64,000 nt of DNA from Branchiostoma lanceolatum. Its lineage: Eukaryota > Chordata > Leptocardii > Amphioxiformes > Branchiostomatidae. Shown in pieces: positions 1-9,643 of the stretch (position 1 is its first letter; each line of letters starts with the position of its first letter). The notes beneath the pieces were generated by a model. It searched no databases, was not told where the DNA came from, and worked only from the letters and a program-made list of their open reading frames with translations. Made by a program: the position numbers and the translations under genes. The stretch spans positions 5,843,383 to 5,907,382 of the forward strand of contig NC_089732.1 of the NCBI RefSeq assembly GCF_035083965.1, given 5' to 3'.

Positions 1-884
1 CCTGACAGTGTGAAACCACCTAGAACCAGAATTTCCTCTTGATTACTGTGATGAGATTTTGCATGTCTGAATTTGTCCTTGATCAGTTCCTCAATCCCAG
101 GAACTTTTGCCAACACCTTGTCTGTCTCCATAATGTCTTTGAGATAGTCTGGGTCCACATGTGAGAATCGAACACACTCCAGCAGAACTTTGAGGTCATT
201 CTGACGTTCCTTAAGATTATGTCTTGTCCAAAGCATGATGACCTCCAACACTCGTTCTTCTTTCTTAGCACGAAGGCCATCATCTGAGATGTAAGTCTTC
301 AGAAAGTCAACAGGTAGCTCAAGGAACTCCTCAGTTTGGCATACATCTTCAAAAGATTTCAAAGCAAAGCTTCTTGCCTTCCCAGACAAACGTGTGTTTG
401 ATACTTTGTCTGCCAATACCCAAGTTGCCAAGCATGTGTCACAACTCAAGCGGCGAGTCAGAAAACCTTCACAAATACCTTCGACAGCCTCAAACTGCAG
501 CATGTTGGCTGCTTCATACAATGACTGGACATTATCAGTCGTTATGGTGACATTGGATGTGTAGGCATAGTCCACCAGCTGTTGTAGTGCCTCTGCACTC
601 ACTCCTCCTATCTCTATCTTGTCCTTCTTGCTCTCTCTGTGTGCACCACTAAACATAGCCTGGAAGTACTTAGCAAAAACCGACAGGACCAATCTGTGAC
701 AGGGGATCTCCTTTTCTTCAGCACACAGAGTCACGTCCAACAGGTGACCCTCCGACCTGAGCTCCCGTAGCCTTTCAAAGAAGAAGTCTGGATACCCGTC
801 ACCATCGTCATAGCTAATACCTTTGTACACTGTATCACTCACTTCCTTGGTCTGACTGTCTTCGCTGGAACTATCGTCCTCCAT
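1..884 (-). CDS. BTB-BACK-Kelch protein, gene A (partial, 3' end outside window)
   Basis: This is the first 294 codons of a BTB-Kelch protein; the frame is open from the ATG at 884 to the window edge. The BTB domain (about residues 38-140) contains the signature EIPCHRLVLS and the block KKDKIEIGGVSAEALQQLVD. A BACK domain follows (about 145-265), and the fragment ends at the first Kelch blade (EILVLGG). Proteins of this kind usually bind CUL3 through BTB/BACK and present substrates held by the Kelch propeller; that role is family knowledge, not shown here. The start is supported by a splice acceptor (a pyrimidine-rich tract ending TTTCTTTCTTAG) exactly 3 nt upstream of the ATG, as in genes B and C. 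It is the most downstream of three tandem minus-strand paralogues. The remaining Kelch repeats are not visible, so completeness cannot be judged. Confidence 0.9.
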   Translation of the reverse strand, partial: MEDDSSSEDSQTKEVSDTVYKGISYDDGDGYPDFFFERLRELRSEGHLLDVTLCAEEKEIPCHRLVLSVFAKYFQAMFSGAHRESKKDKIEIGGVSAEALQQLVDYAYTSNVTITTDNVQSLYEAANMLQFEAVEGICEGFLTRRLSCDTCLATWVLADKVSNTRLSGKARSFALKSFEDVCQTEEFLELPVDFLKTYISDDGLRAKKEERVLEVIMLWTRHNLKERQNDLKVLLECVRFSHVDPDYLKDIMETDKVLAKVPGIEELIKDKFRHAKSHHSNQEEILVLGGFTLS

Positions 885-1064
885 TGTCTAAGAAAGAAAA
901 ATAAAACATTTGGAACTGAAAAAAGTTGCAAAGTGACAAAATCAAAATAATATTCAAAGGGGATTAACATATATTTTTTAATGCCCTGCTCAGAGTTGAA
1001 ACCCTACCCTGAGCTAGTGTTTAGTACTGTGCCCTCTCCCTCACTTGGATTTCCAACTTGATCA

Positions 1065-1525
1065 TTCTGTAAAAACCCAAGGAGGCGAGTACGCCGCTCC
1101 CGAGATTTGAACCCGCGCCTATCACGAACCGCACGGCTTGGGAATCAAACGCGCTAGCCACTTAGCCTCCGTTGCAGTCCTTTTCCCCGCAGCGTGTTTT
1201 TTTTTTTCAATTTTATTTGGGGGGGGGGGGGGGGCGCCACGTATCTGCTTGGGATCCCGTATCCGCCGTGCCTCTGTGTCCGCTATAGACCCTGTGTCCA
1301 GCAGCGGACACAGGGTCTATAGCGGACACAGAGGCACGGCGGATACGGGATCCCAAGCAGATACGTGGCGCCCCCCCCCCCCCAAAAAAAAATTGAAAAA
1401 AAAAAAACGCTGCGGGGAAAAGGACTGCAACGGAGGCTATAGCCACTAGGCTAAAAGGCTCGGGCCGGTTAGACCGATCATGATCAGTTAACGTTAGTGG
1501 AGTTTGCTCCGCACTGTTACACTCC
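1065..1525 (-). repeat. tRNA-derived SINE copy 1, split by a foldback insertion
   Basis: Read on the minus strand, the two halves (about 1440-1525 and 1065-1162) together give a tRNA-like head. It has an A-box-like TTAGCCTAGTGG, an anticodon-arm-like segment containing GATTCCCAAG, and a B-box-like GGGTTCAAATC. The same sequence occurs uninterrupted at 2548-2700, which shows that the 277 bp between the halves are an insertion. It is not a functional tRNA: the arms do not pair into a proper acceptor stem. Confidence 0.75.
1163..1439. mobile_element. Long-palindrome foldback element inserted in SINE
   Basis: Two arms of about 134 bp (1163-1299 and 1306-1439) are near-perfect reverse complements around a 6-nt loop. 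The ends read TAGCCTCCG and CGGAGGCTA. The direct repeat TAGCCACT occurs immediately before (1155-1162) and after (1440-1447), as expected for an 8-bp target-site duplication. The arms contain long G/C and T/A runs that account for their small length difference. An 8-bp duplication fits hAT-type transposition, but the element has no coding capacity and its family cannot be fixed from one copy. Confidence 0.8.
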
Positions 1526-1572
1526 TCCCCCTTTTCTTTCAAGACTCGTCCCGAGTCTCTGAGTACAACATT

Positions 1573-2487
1573 CAGGCCTCGAAATTAACCATGTCCCGTG
1601 TCCCGAGGACAGTAGAATTTGGGTTCGGGACAATTCAACTTACGTTTCGGGACTATTTCGGGACAATCAGAAAATAATTTCTGAGTCAGTCCCCGTCATG
1701 GAGGAACTCGATTTAGCGGAAGATTTTGCGGTAAAGATGTTCCCATTTCCATTGGGAAATGTTAATGAAATAGTTCCATCCGTAGTCAACCTGTTAAGTT
1801 GTGCCTAAAAACACCAAAAAAGCAATAAAAACTCCCGCGATTTCGGCCATTTGGCGAAGAATAGAAATAAACACCGGCCATCTTGAAATTTTTAGCGAAC
1901 TCTCGCTAAATCTCGCAATAACACGCGAGAACGACACAACGCCCTCTAACGAGAATTTGTGAAACTGCAGTTTCAAATGTCGATAGAGGGCCGATATTGT
2001 CCGATAATATGATAGATTAAATCCAGCATCGTGCTTTATTCTTTCTTGGGGCGAAATTAAGTACTTCTTTGTTATTTTTGCCATATTAGAAATTTTACTA
2101 AATTAGAAAAAGGTATTGATTTCTTAAAAACTTGTATATTGTATGTTGGAATTCTTCACTGTTTGAGGGCTTTTTTGTTTACTTCTGACTGTATATAATT
2201 TTGCATGTATTATATTTTGCATGCAAAATGTTTGCCAACATGCAATTTTGTATGCAACTGAAAAAAAATAAATATTTCTAACACACATATGCCATGGCTT
2301 GAGTTCAGGTTCAGACTTGAGTATAGGTTCTAAACTGAACATGAACCTCTGGAACTTAATCCAGAACCCCCACTAAGTTCACATCTTTGGCCCTGGTTGG
2401 GACACTTCGGGACACTTTCGGGACAGTTGAAATCCACTTTCGGGACGATTCAGGGACAATAGGGAAAAAAGTTAATTTCGAGGCCTG
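1573..2487. mobile_element. Non-autonomous hAT-like DNA transposon
   Basis: The ends are inverted repeats: CAGGCCTCGAAATTAAC on the left and GTTAATTTCGAGGCCTG on the right. Multiple GTCCCG/CGGGAC motifs lie just inside both ends, typical of subterminal transposase-binding repeats. The flanks share CAACAT (1567-1572 region and 2488-2493), a possible degraded target duplication. A CAG start with a 17-bp terminal repeat is consistent with hAT elements. Inside, a short frame opens at 1698 (MEELDLAEDF...) and stops after about 35 codons, so no transposase is encoded. Confidence 0.7.
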
Positions 2488-2547
2488 CAACATCCCTGTG
2501 TGGCACTCTTTGCTGTTACTCACAGGGCTGGTATGGGAACCACTGTT

Positions 2548-2700
2548 AAAACCCAAAGGGGCGAGTATGCCGCTCCCGGGATTTGGACCCGCGCCTATCC
2601 CGAAAATTCTCAGCTTGGGAATCCAACGCAATAACCACTAGGCTAAAAGGTCCAGACTGGTTAGACCGGTCAGTGGAGGTTGATCTCCACTGTTACAATT
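2548..2700 (-). repeat. tRNA-derived SINE copy 2 (intact comparison copy)
   Basis: Minus-strand tRNA-like head with A box TAGCCTAGTGGTTA and B-box-like GGGTCCAAATCCC, matching copy 1 base for base over most of its length but without the palindrome. The segment GGTTAGACCGGTCAGTGGAG at its 5' side is also shared with copy 1. No functional tRNA fold is evident. Confidence 0.75.
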
Positions 2701-3717
2701 CGAAACTGTCAGCCAATGCCTTAGAAAAAGCCCCCCCCCCCCCAATGTACACTAAACGTTGGGCAGTAATTTTCTAGTGAGGTCCAATCATATGGCTGCT
2801 TGCAGGTCACTGACCGTCACCGACAATTAGCCAATGACGGGCGAGTTGTGGGTTATTAGCACCCCTGGTCTTATGTTAATGTCATCAACTCAAACCAAGC
2901 GCATTTGAGGTTGTTTCCACTTTGTTCCGTACATCAAGGAGGTTTAAGTCTTATTTTAACCTCCTTGCGTACATCTAGGTCTATCAGTTTGTAAAGCTTG
3001 GACTAGACTGGGTCAAAGTTCAAAAAGGTCAGCAGAAGGGGGATTTCTAGCATCATATATTCTTAAATGACATGCTTGTGTACAAATGGAAAGCATTATA
3101 AGGGACCACCAAAAAGTGACCACCTTCAAAACGTGACTGGCCGGTCCCGACTGGTACCAGGCTCAGTTTCTGGGGAGAGGAGTTGGTCGTGGTTGAGTTG
3201 GGAACATACAACATAAATTTGGTTTTGGCACTGTGAGACAATATTCCTATTCGTTACCCCTATAAGAGCCACCACGTCAATGTTTATCAAATCCATCTTT
3301 CAGTACCGGAAACACTAGCCCGTTTCCTGCCCGTGGCGACGGTTGCAGTAATCTCCAAGGGTCCATCTCCAAGCAGATCTATAGGTTGCGAAGATGTATC
3401 AAACTGGCAGAAGGAGTATGTTTTGCAACCGTGGATTGCTACACAGGCTCCTTCTTCCAGTTGGATACGGTCTTTGCAATCCATTGGGCCTGCTTGGAGG
3501 CTATGTTGCAGGGCTTTTTTTACCGGCTGTCTTGTATACAAGCCGTACTCGTTTCCCTGTACTACTCAGACTCACTACCTAAACGCTGTTACTGCGCCCC
3601 CCTCCCCACGTGCATTTTCATTTCCCAACGTCATCACTCGTTTAGTCGCATTCTCTCAAATATGTAAGAATGTAAGCACAGTTAAGAATTGACCATGTAG
3701 CATTAGACATATACATG

Positions 3718-3960
3718 AACTTACCTCTACTGGAGATGGAAGTATCACGGAAAATAGATATAACGTTACAAAGAGACTAGAAAATGTGGTCCTGACGTTA
3801 GGCCGTTACTATAGTCACCGCCACAAAGGTCAAAGGTTGAGACATTGTAGGTTTGACCTACGACCTCATATTTTCTTAATCGAATAATATCACTTTATGC
3901 AGGTTTATCGATGTTACACTTGGAGATAAGCGCTGGGTATAGCGCACCCAATTTGATTAC
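3718..3960 (-). promoter_or_regulatory. Noncoding first exon donor and promoter-like block of gene A
   Basis: This block is homologous to 8208-8420 and 13018-13210, the equivalent regions of genes B and C. Shared features on the plus strand are a GGAAAATAGA segment, a CATTGTRGGTTTGAC segment, and an AATATCACTTT...TTTATCGATGTTACACTTGGA segment. On the minus strand the donor GTAAGT begins at 3724. The ZNF143-like motif that is clear in the other two copies is decayed here (around 3841-3855). Confidence 0.55.
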
Positions 3961-5314
3961 CAAATGATGACAGATGTTATAAGTTTTAAGTATTCTATTG
4001 TCAGATTAACGTTGTTTTTTGCAATGCAATGTAGGGAAAGGTAACATCAAACAGCAACTTGTTGATGGTATATGACTTAGGCAAGTTATGCTGTAAGTAA
4101 TTATAATTACAACCACTAGGAACTAATTACATGTTGTAGTTTGTTCATCTACAGAAAACTGAATACTTGCCGTAAACGAATGACGCAATCAATCGATTAG
4201 TGAAGACTCATCACGGTCCAGTTCAATTTGAGCCTTATCACTTGAACACAATAGCCTGATTTACACTCGCTTTTAGTCGATTTAGAGTCAACTCAGGACT
4301 GTGGATGGAGTACCCTAAGACACTCAAGTAGTGTTTTCTAGTAGGAAAACTCTACTTTAGCAGCCCAAAGCTCCTAACACACAGCCCCGAGTCGACTCCG
4401 AACACTTGGGTGTAAATCGGACCTATATGTATGGCACAGGAACAGTAAAACATATAGACTGGAATGCATGTTTGTGTTCATTTTCAGTTTTATTGACTTT
4501 TTTCATTAATGAAGTGTTTTCAAACATAAGCCTTATTTACACTTCTGAGGTGTCTCTCCTTTAAACAACAGAAGTTAGAAGTTCTGTACATTTACCAGTC
4601 CCATGTCAGGCAAGTTAACAATAATGAACATAAGGTCAAATGCCATTTGGTGTACTCAAGCAAGGACGTTAAATACACACGTATTCAACCCTCCTTGACT
4701 CAAGTAAGATGGATTGGGTGATGCTATTATAAAACACAAGATTTCAAGATATCAGGAACTGTTTGCCAAGACTCAACATAAGCATTTCCCTTGTACATTC
4801 TGTGACTTACACTGGTTCTGAGTAGATAAGCGTCATCCTTCAGGAGCTATTTGGCTTGTTTGTTTATCATTTCAAAGAACTAATGCATAAAATGGATACT
4901 TGCTACAATCCACTGTGCATTATCACAGTTCATTATGAGCCTTGCCTGATTGAAAGCTATATATGTCACATTAACTGGAAAATATAGTCCATACTGACTG
5001 GAATGCATGTTTGTATTCCTTTTCATCTTCATTGATTTTTGCATACTTCTCTTGATGATATACATGTATGCATAGTAAACCCAAAGTGTAATCAAATGTT
5101 AGTCTTAGATTTTTCTCCCTTTTAGTTTAACATAAGCTATTTCTGTACTGGCCCTATGACCAGTCAGCTTATCAGAACATCAACAAAGCCTTTTCACTAA
5201 AACATTGGTAGATGTAAAGTTTACTATACTAAAAACTATTTCTTCCTTCCATTCAGAACACACTTTTCATTGAGCCACTTCACCTTTCTTTTACCAGGCA
5301 TACTAGTATATCTT
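3961..5314. other. Intergenic spacer with two copies of a 3'-UTR-like segment
   Basis: No gene is recognised. Segments at 4455-4505 and 4985-5045 are related to each other and to 10136-10215: on the minus strand each has an AATAAA or AATGAA signal followed by AACACAAACATGCATTCCAG or a close variant. They look like duplicated 3' ends of Kelch paralogues left behind by the tandem duplications. Confidence 0.5.
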
Positions 5315-5640
5315 AGGAAATGTACCCAGCAAGGAGGTCCTTGAAATACTCTTGGTCCACATGTGAGAAATGAACACACTCTAGCAGCTCCTTGAGGTGA
5401 CCCTGACATTCCTTCAGATCATGTCTTATCCAAAGCGTGATCCCCTCCAGCTCCAAAACTCACATGAAGGCCATTACCCGAGATGCATGTCTCCAGAAGG
5501 TCCACTGGTTAAGGAATTTAATCGAGTTCTGAAGACAAAAAAACTTACTAGTACACAATGTTCTAAATTCTATCACATTCTCACTGTAGACACAGCCTTA
5601 ATCATTTGGTCAGCAATGCTCACGTATGGTTTGTTGGTAG
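5315..5640 (-). pseudogene. BTB-Kelch relic (BACK-domain fragment)
   Basis: Minus-strand translation gives LLECVHFSHVDQEYFKDL and ITLWIRHDLKECQGHLKE, clear matches to the BACK region of gene B. Upstream, in the same direction, come PVDLLETCISGNGLH and then degraded sequence with stops. The conserved AKKEERV segment is missing and the frame is broken, so the copy is dead. There is no BTB or Kelch part. It lies just downstream of gene B on the same strand and is probably the remnant of a fourth tandem copy. Confidence 0.85.
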
Positions 5641-5820
5641 AAAGATATTGAATCTTTTAACATCCAAGGTTAATAAACAACTTGAATGTAGGAAGAAATC
5701 ATTAGACCTGTCGACTAACTGTGACAAGGACATTTTTTTCAATTTAGGGCTGAATACACTCTCAAAATGGTACTAGTACATGCTACCCTCAACAACCTAG
5801 TCTGCAATTTTACTTCAAAT

Positions 5821-7629
5821 CTACCACTGTAACATGTCAGTGACATCTGGCAAAACCCTATTTACCAGCTTGTGATTTTGGTATTTATCACTGATGTGAT
5901 CCCATATTGGAACTGGTAATTCTTTCATCATAATCATGGTATCACTGGTCACATTGTAACACTGGACTGTAGCAAGTGGAACCTCGTCATCAATATCATC
6001 AGGTTCAATGAGTGAAGGCCTTCTATCACAGCCACCAGTGATGTAGATCTCAGAGCCACACACAGTGGCACCACAGTCACACCATGGGACTAGTCGATCA
6101 GTCATTTTCTCATAGCAGTCTTTCTGAGGATCGTAGCACAGGACATGGGCTAACTCTCCACCAACCAGATATATCTTAGAGTTAACTGTACATGCTATGA
6201 TATTATCCACTGGATTTGGCAATGGTGCAGCGAAAGTCCACACATTTTGGGCAGGGTCATAACATTGAACAGCATCAGTGTTGTGACTGTTGTCAAATGG
6301 CCAAAGGGTACACTTTCCCGTTTTCCCACCAAATACGAAGACTTTTTCACAACAGCTAGCTATGCCAAAATCCCTGACTCCCTCTTGCAAGGGTGCTACC
6401 TGCTTCCAACTGTCTGTCATTTCACTGTACACCTCAACATCAGGTAGTGGTATGTAGCTGGGTAAGGTGATACCACCAACTACATACACCTTTCCATGCA
6501 AAACTGTCATCCCGTGAGAAAATCTGTCCTTCTTGAGGGATCCCAGTTGAGTCCAAGAATTCAGAGATGGTTTGTACTGCCATGCCCATGCTTTAGATTC
6601 GTTACTAACACCACCTGTTACAACTACATCATTATTAACAACACATGCTGCATATGAACAGCTTGTCACAAGAGATTCTGGCAAGGGGTACAGGTCAACA
6701 CAATCACAGTTGAGGTCAAGTGTGTATATAGAACACGAATCAATGTGGTCATCCCTTCGTTCTTCTGATATTGTGTTACCACCAATGACCAGAACTTCCT
6801 CCTGCTGAATATGACGAGGTCCAGTATGTCTGGATTGGTCCTTGATAAGTTCCTTTATTCCTGAAACTCCTGCCAACACCTTGTCTGTCTCCATGATGTC
6901 CTTGAGATAGTCTTGGTCCACATGTGAGAAACAAACACATTCCAGCAGATCCTTGAGGTGACTTTGACGTTCCTTCAGATCATGTCTTACCCAAAGCATG
7001 ATCATCTCCAACACTCTTTCTTCTTTCTTAGCACGAAGGCCATCATCTGCGATGTATGTCTTCAGAAAGTCCACAGGTAGCTCAAGGAACTCTTCTGTTA
7101 AACACACTTCTTCAAATTGTTTTAGAGCATAGAGCTTTGCCCTGTCAGACAAACGTTTACGTAACACCTTGTCTGCCAATGCCCAAGTTCCCAAACATGA
7201 CTCAGGGCTCAAATTGTCTGTCAGAAAATCTTCACATAACTCTTCAACAAGCTTAACCTGAAACATGTTGGCTGCTTCATACAGTGGCTGAATATTATTG
7301 CTATTGATGGTGACTCTGGCTGTGTAGGCATAGTCCACCAGCAGTTGTAGTGCCTCTGCACTCACTCCTCCTATCTCTATCTTGTCCTTCTTACTCTCAC
7401 TGTGGCCTCCACGGAACATGGCGTGGAAGTAGTCGGAGCAGGCGGACAGAACCAGTCTGTGACAGGGGATCTCCTTCTCTTCAGTAAACAGAGTTACATC
7501 AAACAGGTGACCCTCGGTCCTGAACTCCTGTAACCGCTGCAATAACTGGGCTGGATACCAGCCAGAGTCATCACACTCCAGACTGTTGTCCGCTGTCTCA
7601 CTGTTGTCTTCAGAATGATTGTCGTCCAT
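5821..7629 (-). CDS. BTB-BACK-Kelch protein, gene B (602 aa, complete)
   Basis: A single uninterrupted coding exon of 602 codons. The BTB domain (about residues 33-140) contains EIPCHRLVLSACSDYFHAMF; the BACK domain (about 145-260) contains LGTWALADKV and LPVDFLKTY. The C-terminal half has six Kelch blades, each marked by a GG pair (VLVIGG, VVVTGG, VYVVGG, VFVFGG, IYLVGG, IYITGG). The length and six-blade propeller are normal for a KLHL-type CUL3 adaptor; the substrate is unknown. The start ATG at 7629 lies 3 nt after an acceptor (TTTTCTTCGTTAG), with a noncoding exon upstream. The N-terminus before BTB is acidic and variable between the three paralogues. This is the best-preserved member of the cluster and probably the functional reference copy. 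Confidence 0.95.
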   Translation of the reverse strand: MDDNHSEDNSETADNSLECDDSGWYPAQLLQRLQEFRTEGHLFDVTLFTEEKEIPCHRLVLSACSDYFHAMFRGGHSESKKDKIEIGGVSAEALQLLVDYAYTARVTINSNNIQPLYEAANMFQVKLVEELCEDFLTDNLSPESCLGTWALADKVLRKRLSDRAKLYALKQFEEVCLTEEFLELPVDFLKTYIADDGLRAKKEERVLEMIMLWVRHDLKERQSHLKDLLECVCFSHVDQDYLKDIMETDKVLAGVSGIKELIKDQSRHTGPRHIQQEEVLVIGGNTISEERRDDHIDSCSIYTLDLNCDCVDLYPLPESLVTSCSYAACVVNNDVVVTGGVSNESKAWAWQYKPSLNSWTQLGSLKKDRFSHGMTVLHGKVYVVGGITLPSYIPLPDVEVYSEMTDSWKQVAPLQEGVRDFGIASCCEKVFVFGGKTGKCTLWPFDNSHNTDAVQCYDPAQNVWTFAAPLPNPVDNIIACTVNSKIYLVGGELAHVLCYDPQKDCYEKMTDRLVPWCDCGATVCGSEIYITGGCDRRPSLIEPDDIDDEVPLATVQCYNVTSDTMIMMKELPVPIWDHISDKYQNHKLVNRVLPDVTDMLQW

Positions 7630-7632
7630 TGT

Positions 7633-8214
7633 CTAACGAAGAAAAAGAAAACGTTTGGGACTGAAAAAGTTGCAAGGGTCTCATAATTCAGAATACCTTA
7701 TGACAGTCTCATTATAATTGCCAATACATGGACGAAGCTAGCCTGGGTGCTTTTGACACCCAGTGTAAGGTGATACAAGGCAAAACATATACAGTACCTA
7801 TTTTTCATGCCCCGCTCAGAAACCCTTCCGTGAGTTAGAAATTTGTATATGTTACTCTTCAAGCAGAGTAGTGGGTCCAGCTGGTTTTTGACGTGTTTTA
7901 GGCGTTTTTGTCGGGCTTTCTACTTTGCTTCGTTTCCTTTTAGTTTTATGTTGCCAACCTACACTATTTTGTGGGTCGGTGACAACAGCAACAAAAAAAG
8001 AAAATAAAAACCCCAACAAAAACGCCTAAAAACACGTAAAAAAACCCAGCTGAACCTCTGCTTGGAGAGTAAGAAATTGTGCCCCCCCCCCCTCCTCCTT
8101 CATCCCCCCTCCCTCACCCACATGGATTCCCAAATTGACCGCTCGTTAGTCACAACCCCTCGATGTGAGCATAGTCCATCATTTTAACATGTCTCATCCT
8201 ACAGATATGCCTAC
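7633..8214 (-). other. Intron of gene B, largely occupied by a foldback MITE
   Basis: On the minus strand it has a GTAGGC donor at 8214-8209 and an AG acceptor at 7634-7633. The outer parts (7640-7845 and 8080-8210) align with the intron of gene A near 900-1060 (shared segments such as GCTCAGAAACCC/GCTCAGAGTTGAAACCC and CACWTGGATTYCCAA), so the introns descend from one duplicated ancestor. The middle is the element at 7853-8071. Confidence 0.6.
7853..8071. mobile_element. Foldback MITE, family D copy 1
   Basis: Long imperfect inverted arms with ends TACTCTTCAAGCAGAG and CTCTGCTTGGAGAGTA. Inner arm segments GACGTGTTTTAGGCG and CGCCTAAAAACACGT also pair. A second copy lies at 61065-61276. The flanks carry TAGAAATTTGT (left) and TAAGAAATTGT (right), a duplicated target with one indel. 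The homologous site in gene A's intron (around 1010-1035) has a single uninterrupted target, so it is the empty site. There is no coding capacity. Confidence 0.8.
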
Positions 8215-8430
8215 CTCTTGAGTCTTCTTTGGATGGAAGTCCGGAAAATAGACATAGAAATGAGAAATGTGGTTACTGCACTCCTGCACTACCAGAAAAT
8301 GTCACAGGTCACAAAGACAGTCGCGGGCAATGCATTGTGGGTTTGAACTTCGACCTCATAACTTGTAATCAGGAAAATATCACTTTCGTCAGTTTATCGA
8401 TGTCATACTTGGAAATGGCAAGTGGGTAAT
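8208..8430 (-). promoter_or_regulatory. Noncoding first exon and promoter-like block of gene B
   Basis: Donor on the minus strand at 8214 (exon end AAGAG, then GTAGGC). About 100 bp upstream, the minus strand reads AACCCACAATGCATTGCC (8343-8326), a good match to the ZNF143/STAF binding consensus as I know it (CCCAYAATGCAYYG). Such sites typically sit just upstream of transcription starts of ubiquitously expressed genes. The block is conserved with the gene C copy and more weakly with gene A. The exact start site is not visible; there is no TATA box. Confidence 0.55.
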
Positions 8431-8578
8431 GTACATGTGGTTAGGATACAAAGTGGGGACACTTGCTATCATCATATGCACACAAGTTTTAGATGAAATG
8501 TTATTCATAGCAATTTCATAGAGTTAAGAGAATAACGTTTTTACTTTTTGTCAGTTTATCAATCAATGTTATAACGTT

Positions 8579-9637
8579 GGGTAACATAAATTCGTGGGGT
8601 ACTTAAAGTCGGGATTTTTCGAAAACGGGGTATTTAGGGATATTTGCTAGATGCAACATCAGTAATACCGCTAGAAATGCAAACTTGGCAGACTAACGTA
8701 TTCAGAACACTGTCTGAAAAGCTTCGATAAGCATGCATTAGAAGTTGGCTACGTCAAAAACTCTCCGTCCCTTATTGTCACAGTCTGAGGGCTTCGTGGG
8801 AGCATTATTCTACATAGTTGTTCGCTGGTTTATAAGACAAATGTCACATCCGCTTCCTGCTCAACACAATTATTTACAATACAACTTATTAGAATCTCTT
8901 TTGCTAACCTACAGCTGGACTCTAAGTGTCATTAATTATCAAAACGCCTCTTTGTTGCTGCAATCAATGGCTACGGCACTACGGTGAATTTTCCCGCCGC
9001 CATATTCGTTACCCAGAATCCTGCTATTCGGCAGACGACAAACGTTGGCGAGGAACACTTTTTTGTCTTAATGTTGTGTGTGATAGTGGACTGATGCTCT
9101 TAGCACAAGCAGAAACACATGGACATAATAGTATTACAATTTCTACGGCATCCAGCTAAGGCCCCGTTGAATAATGTACAAATTTCCATAACGGTGGGGG
9201 TGAACTTTGAGTGACGTTCTACCGACTCAACACACGGGTTGTTCCCGAAGGCCTGATGTTTGCGGTACGGCCGTTTTTTCGTGTATTTTTTTTACTTGGA
9301 CACGTCTATATCCATAGCACTCTCCTCAAGCCAAGGATGGAACGAATAGCTGCTGTATAAAATGTGATTAGCGGTAAGATATTCAAGACGAATCTTCTCT
9401 CCCGAATTAATGTGCCCCCCTGTCCGACAGCACCGTAATTGTGCGTGCGGCGGACGGTAGTTTCAAGTTGAAATATTATGGTGTCAGCACGACTAGAGAC
9501 AAAATCTACCATATATATGATTAGTGCAAAGATAGTACATGATACTGACAGAATAATAGAAAAAAAGGATGGTTTATTGTTCTGCTAGATTGATTTCAGT
9601 CAACCATTATCGGAAAAATCCCGAATTTAGGTTACCC
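8579..9637. mobile_element. Candidate 1.06-kb terminal-inverted-repeat element
   Basis: Left end GGGTAACATAAATTCG and right end CGAATTTAGGTTACCC are inverted repeats, each flanked directly by the hexamer AACGTT (8573-8578 and 9638-9643). A second inverted pair, TCGGGATTTTTC against GGAAAAATCCCGA, lies at slightly different distances inside. No long ORF is present. The superfamily is unclear, and because AACGTT is itself a palindrome it may be terminal sequence of the element and not a target duplication. Confidence 0.5.
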
Positions 9638-9643
9638 AACGTT

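Larger units (their letters stand above)
888..3724 (-). other. Intron of gene A
   Basis: On the minus strand this stretch starts with a strong donor (AG then GTAAGT at 3724-3719) and ends with an acceptor at 889-888, 3 nt before the gene A ATG. It is about 2.8 kb, far longer than the matching introns of genes B (0.58 kb) and C (1.4 kb), because it has taken in a SINE split by a foldback, an hAT-like element and a second SINE. No coding sequence is recognised in it. The part 2720-3700 holds a C-run and unassigned unique sequence. Confidence 0.65.

Noticed and set aside
1138..1542. ORFs on both strands giving the same peptide (RICLGSRIRRASV)
   Set aside because: They arise because the region is a palindrome; the same sequence is read from each arm.
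3287..3692. Overlapping ORFs on both strands
   Set aside because: They lie in the gene A intron with no domain match; the frames on both strands are mutual shadows.
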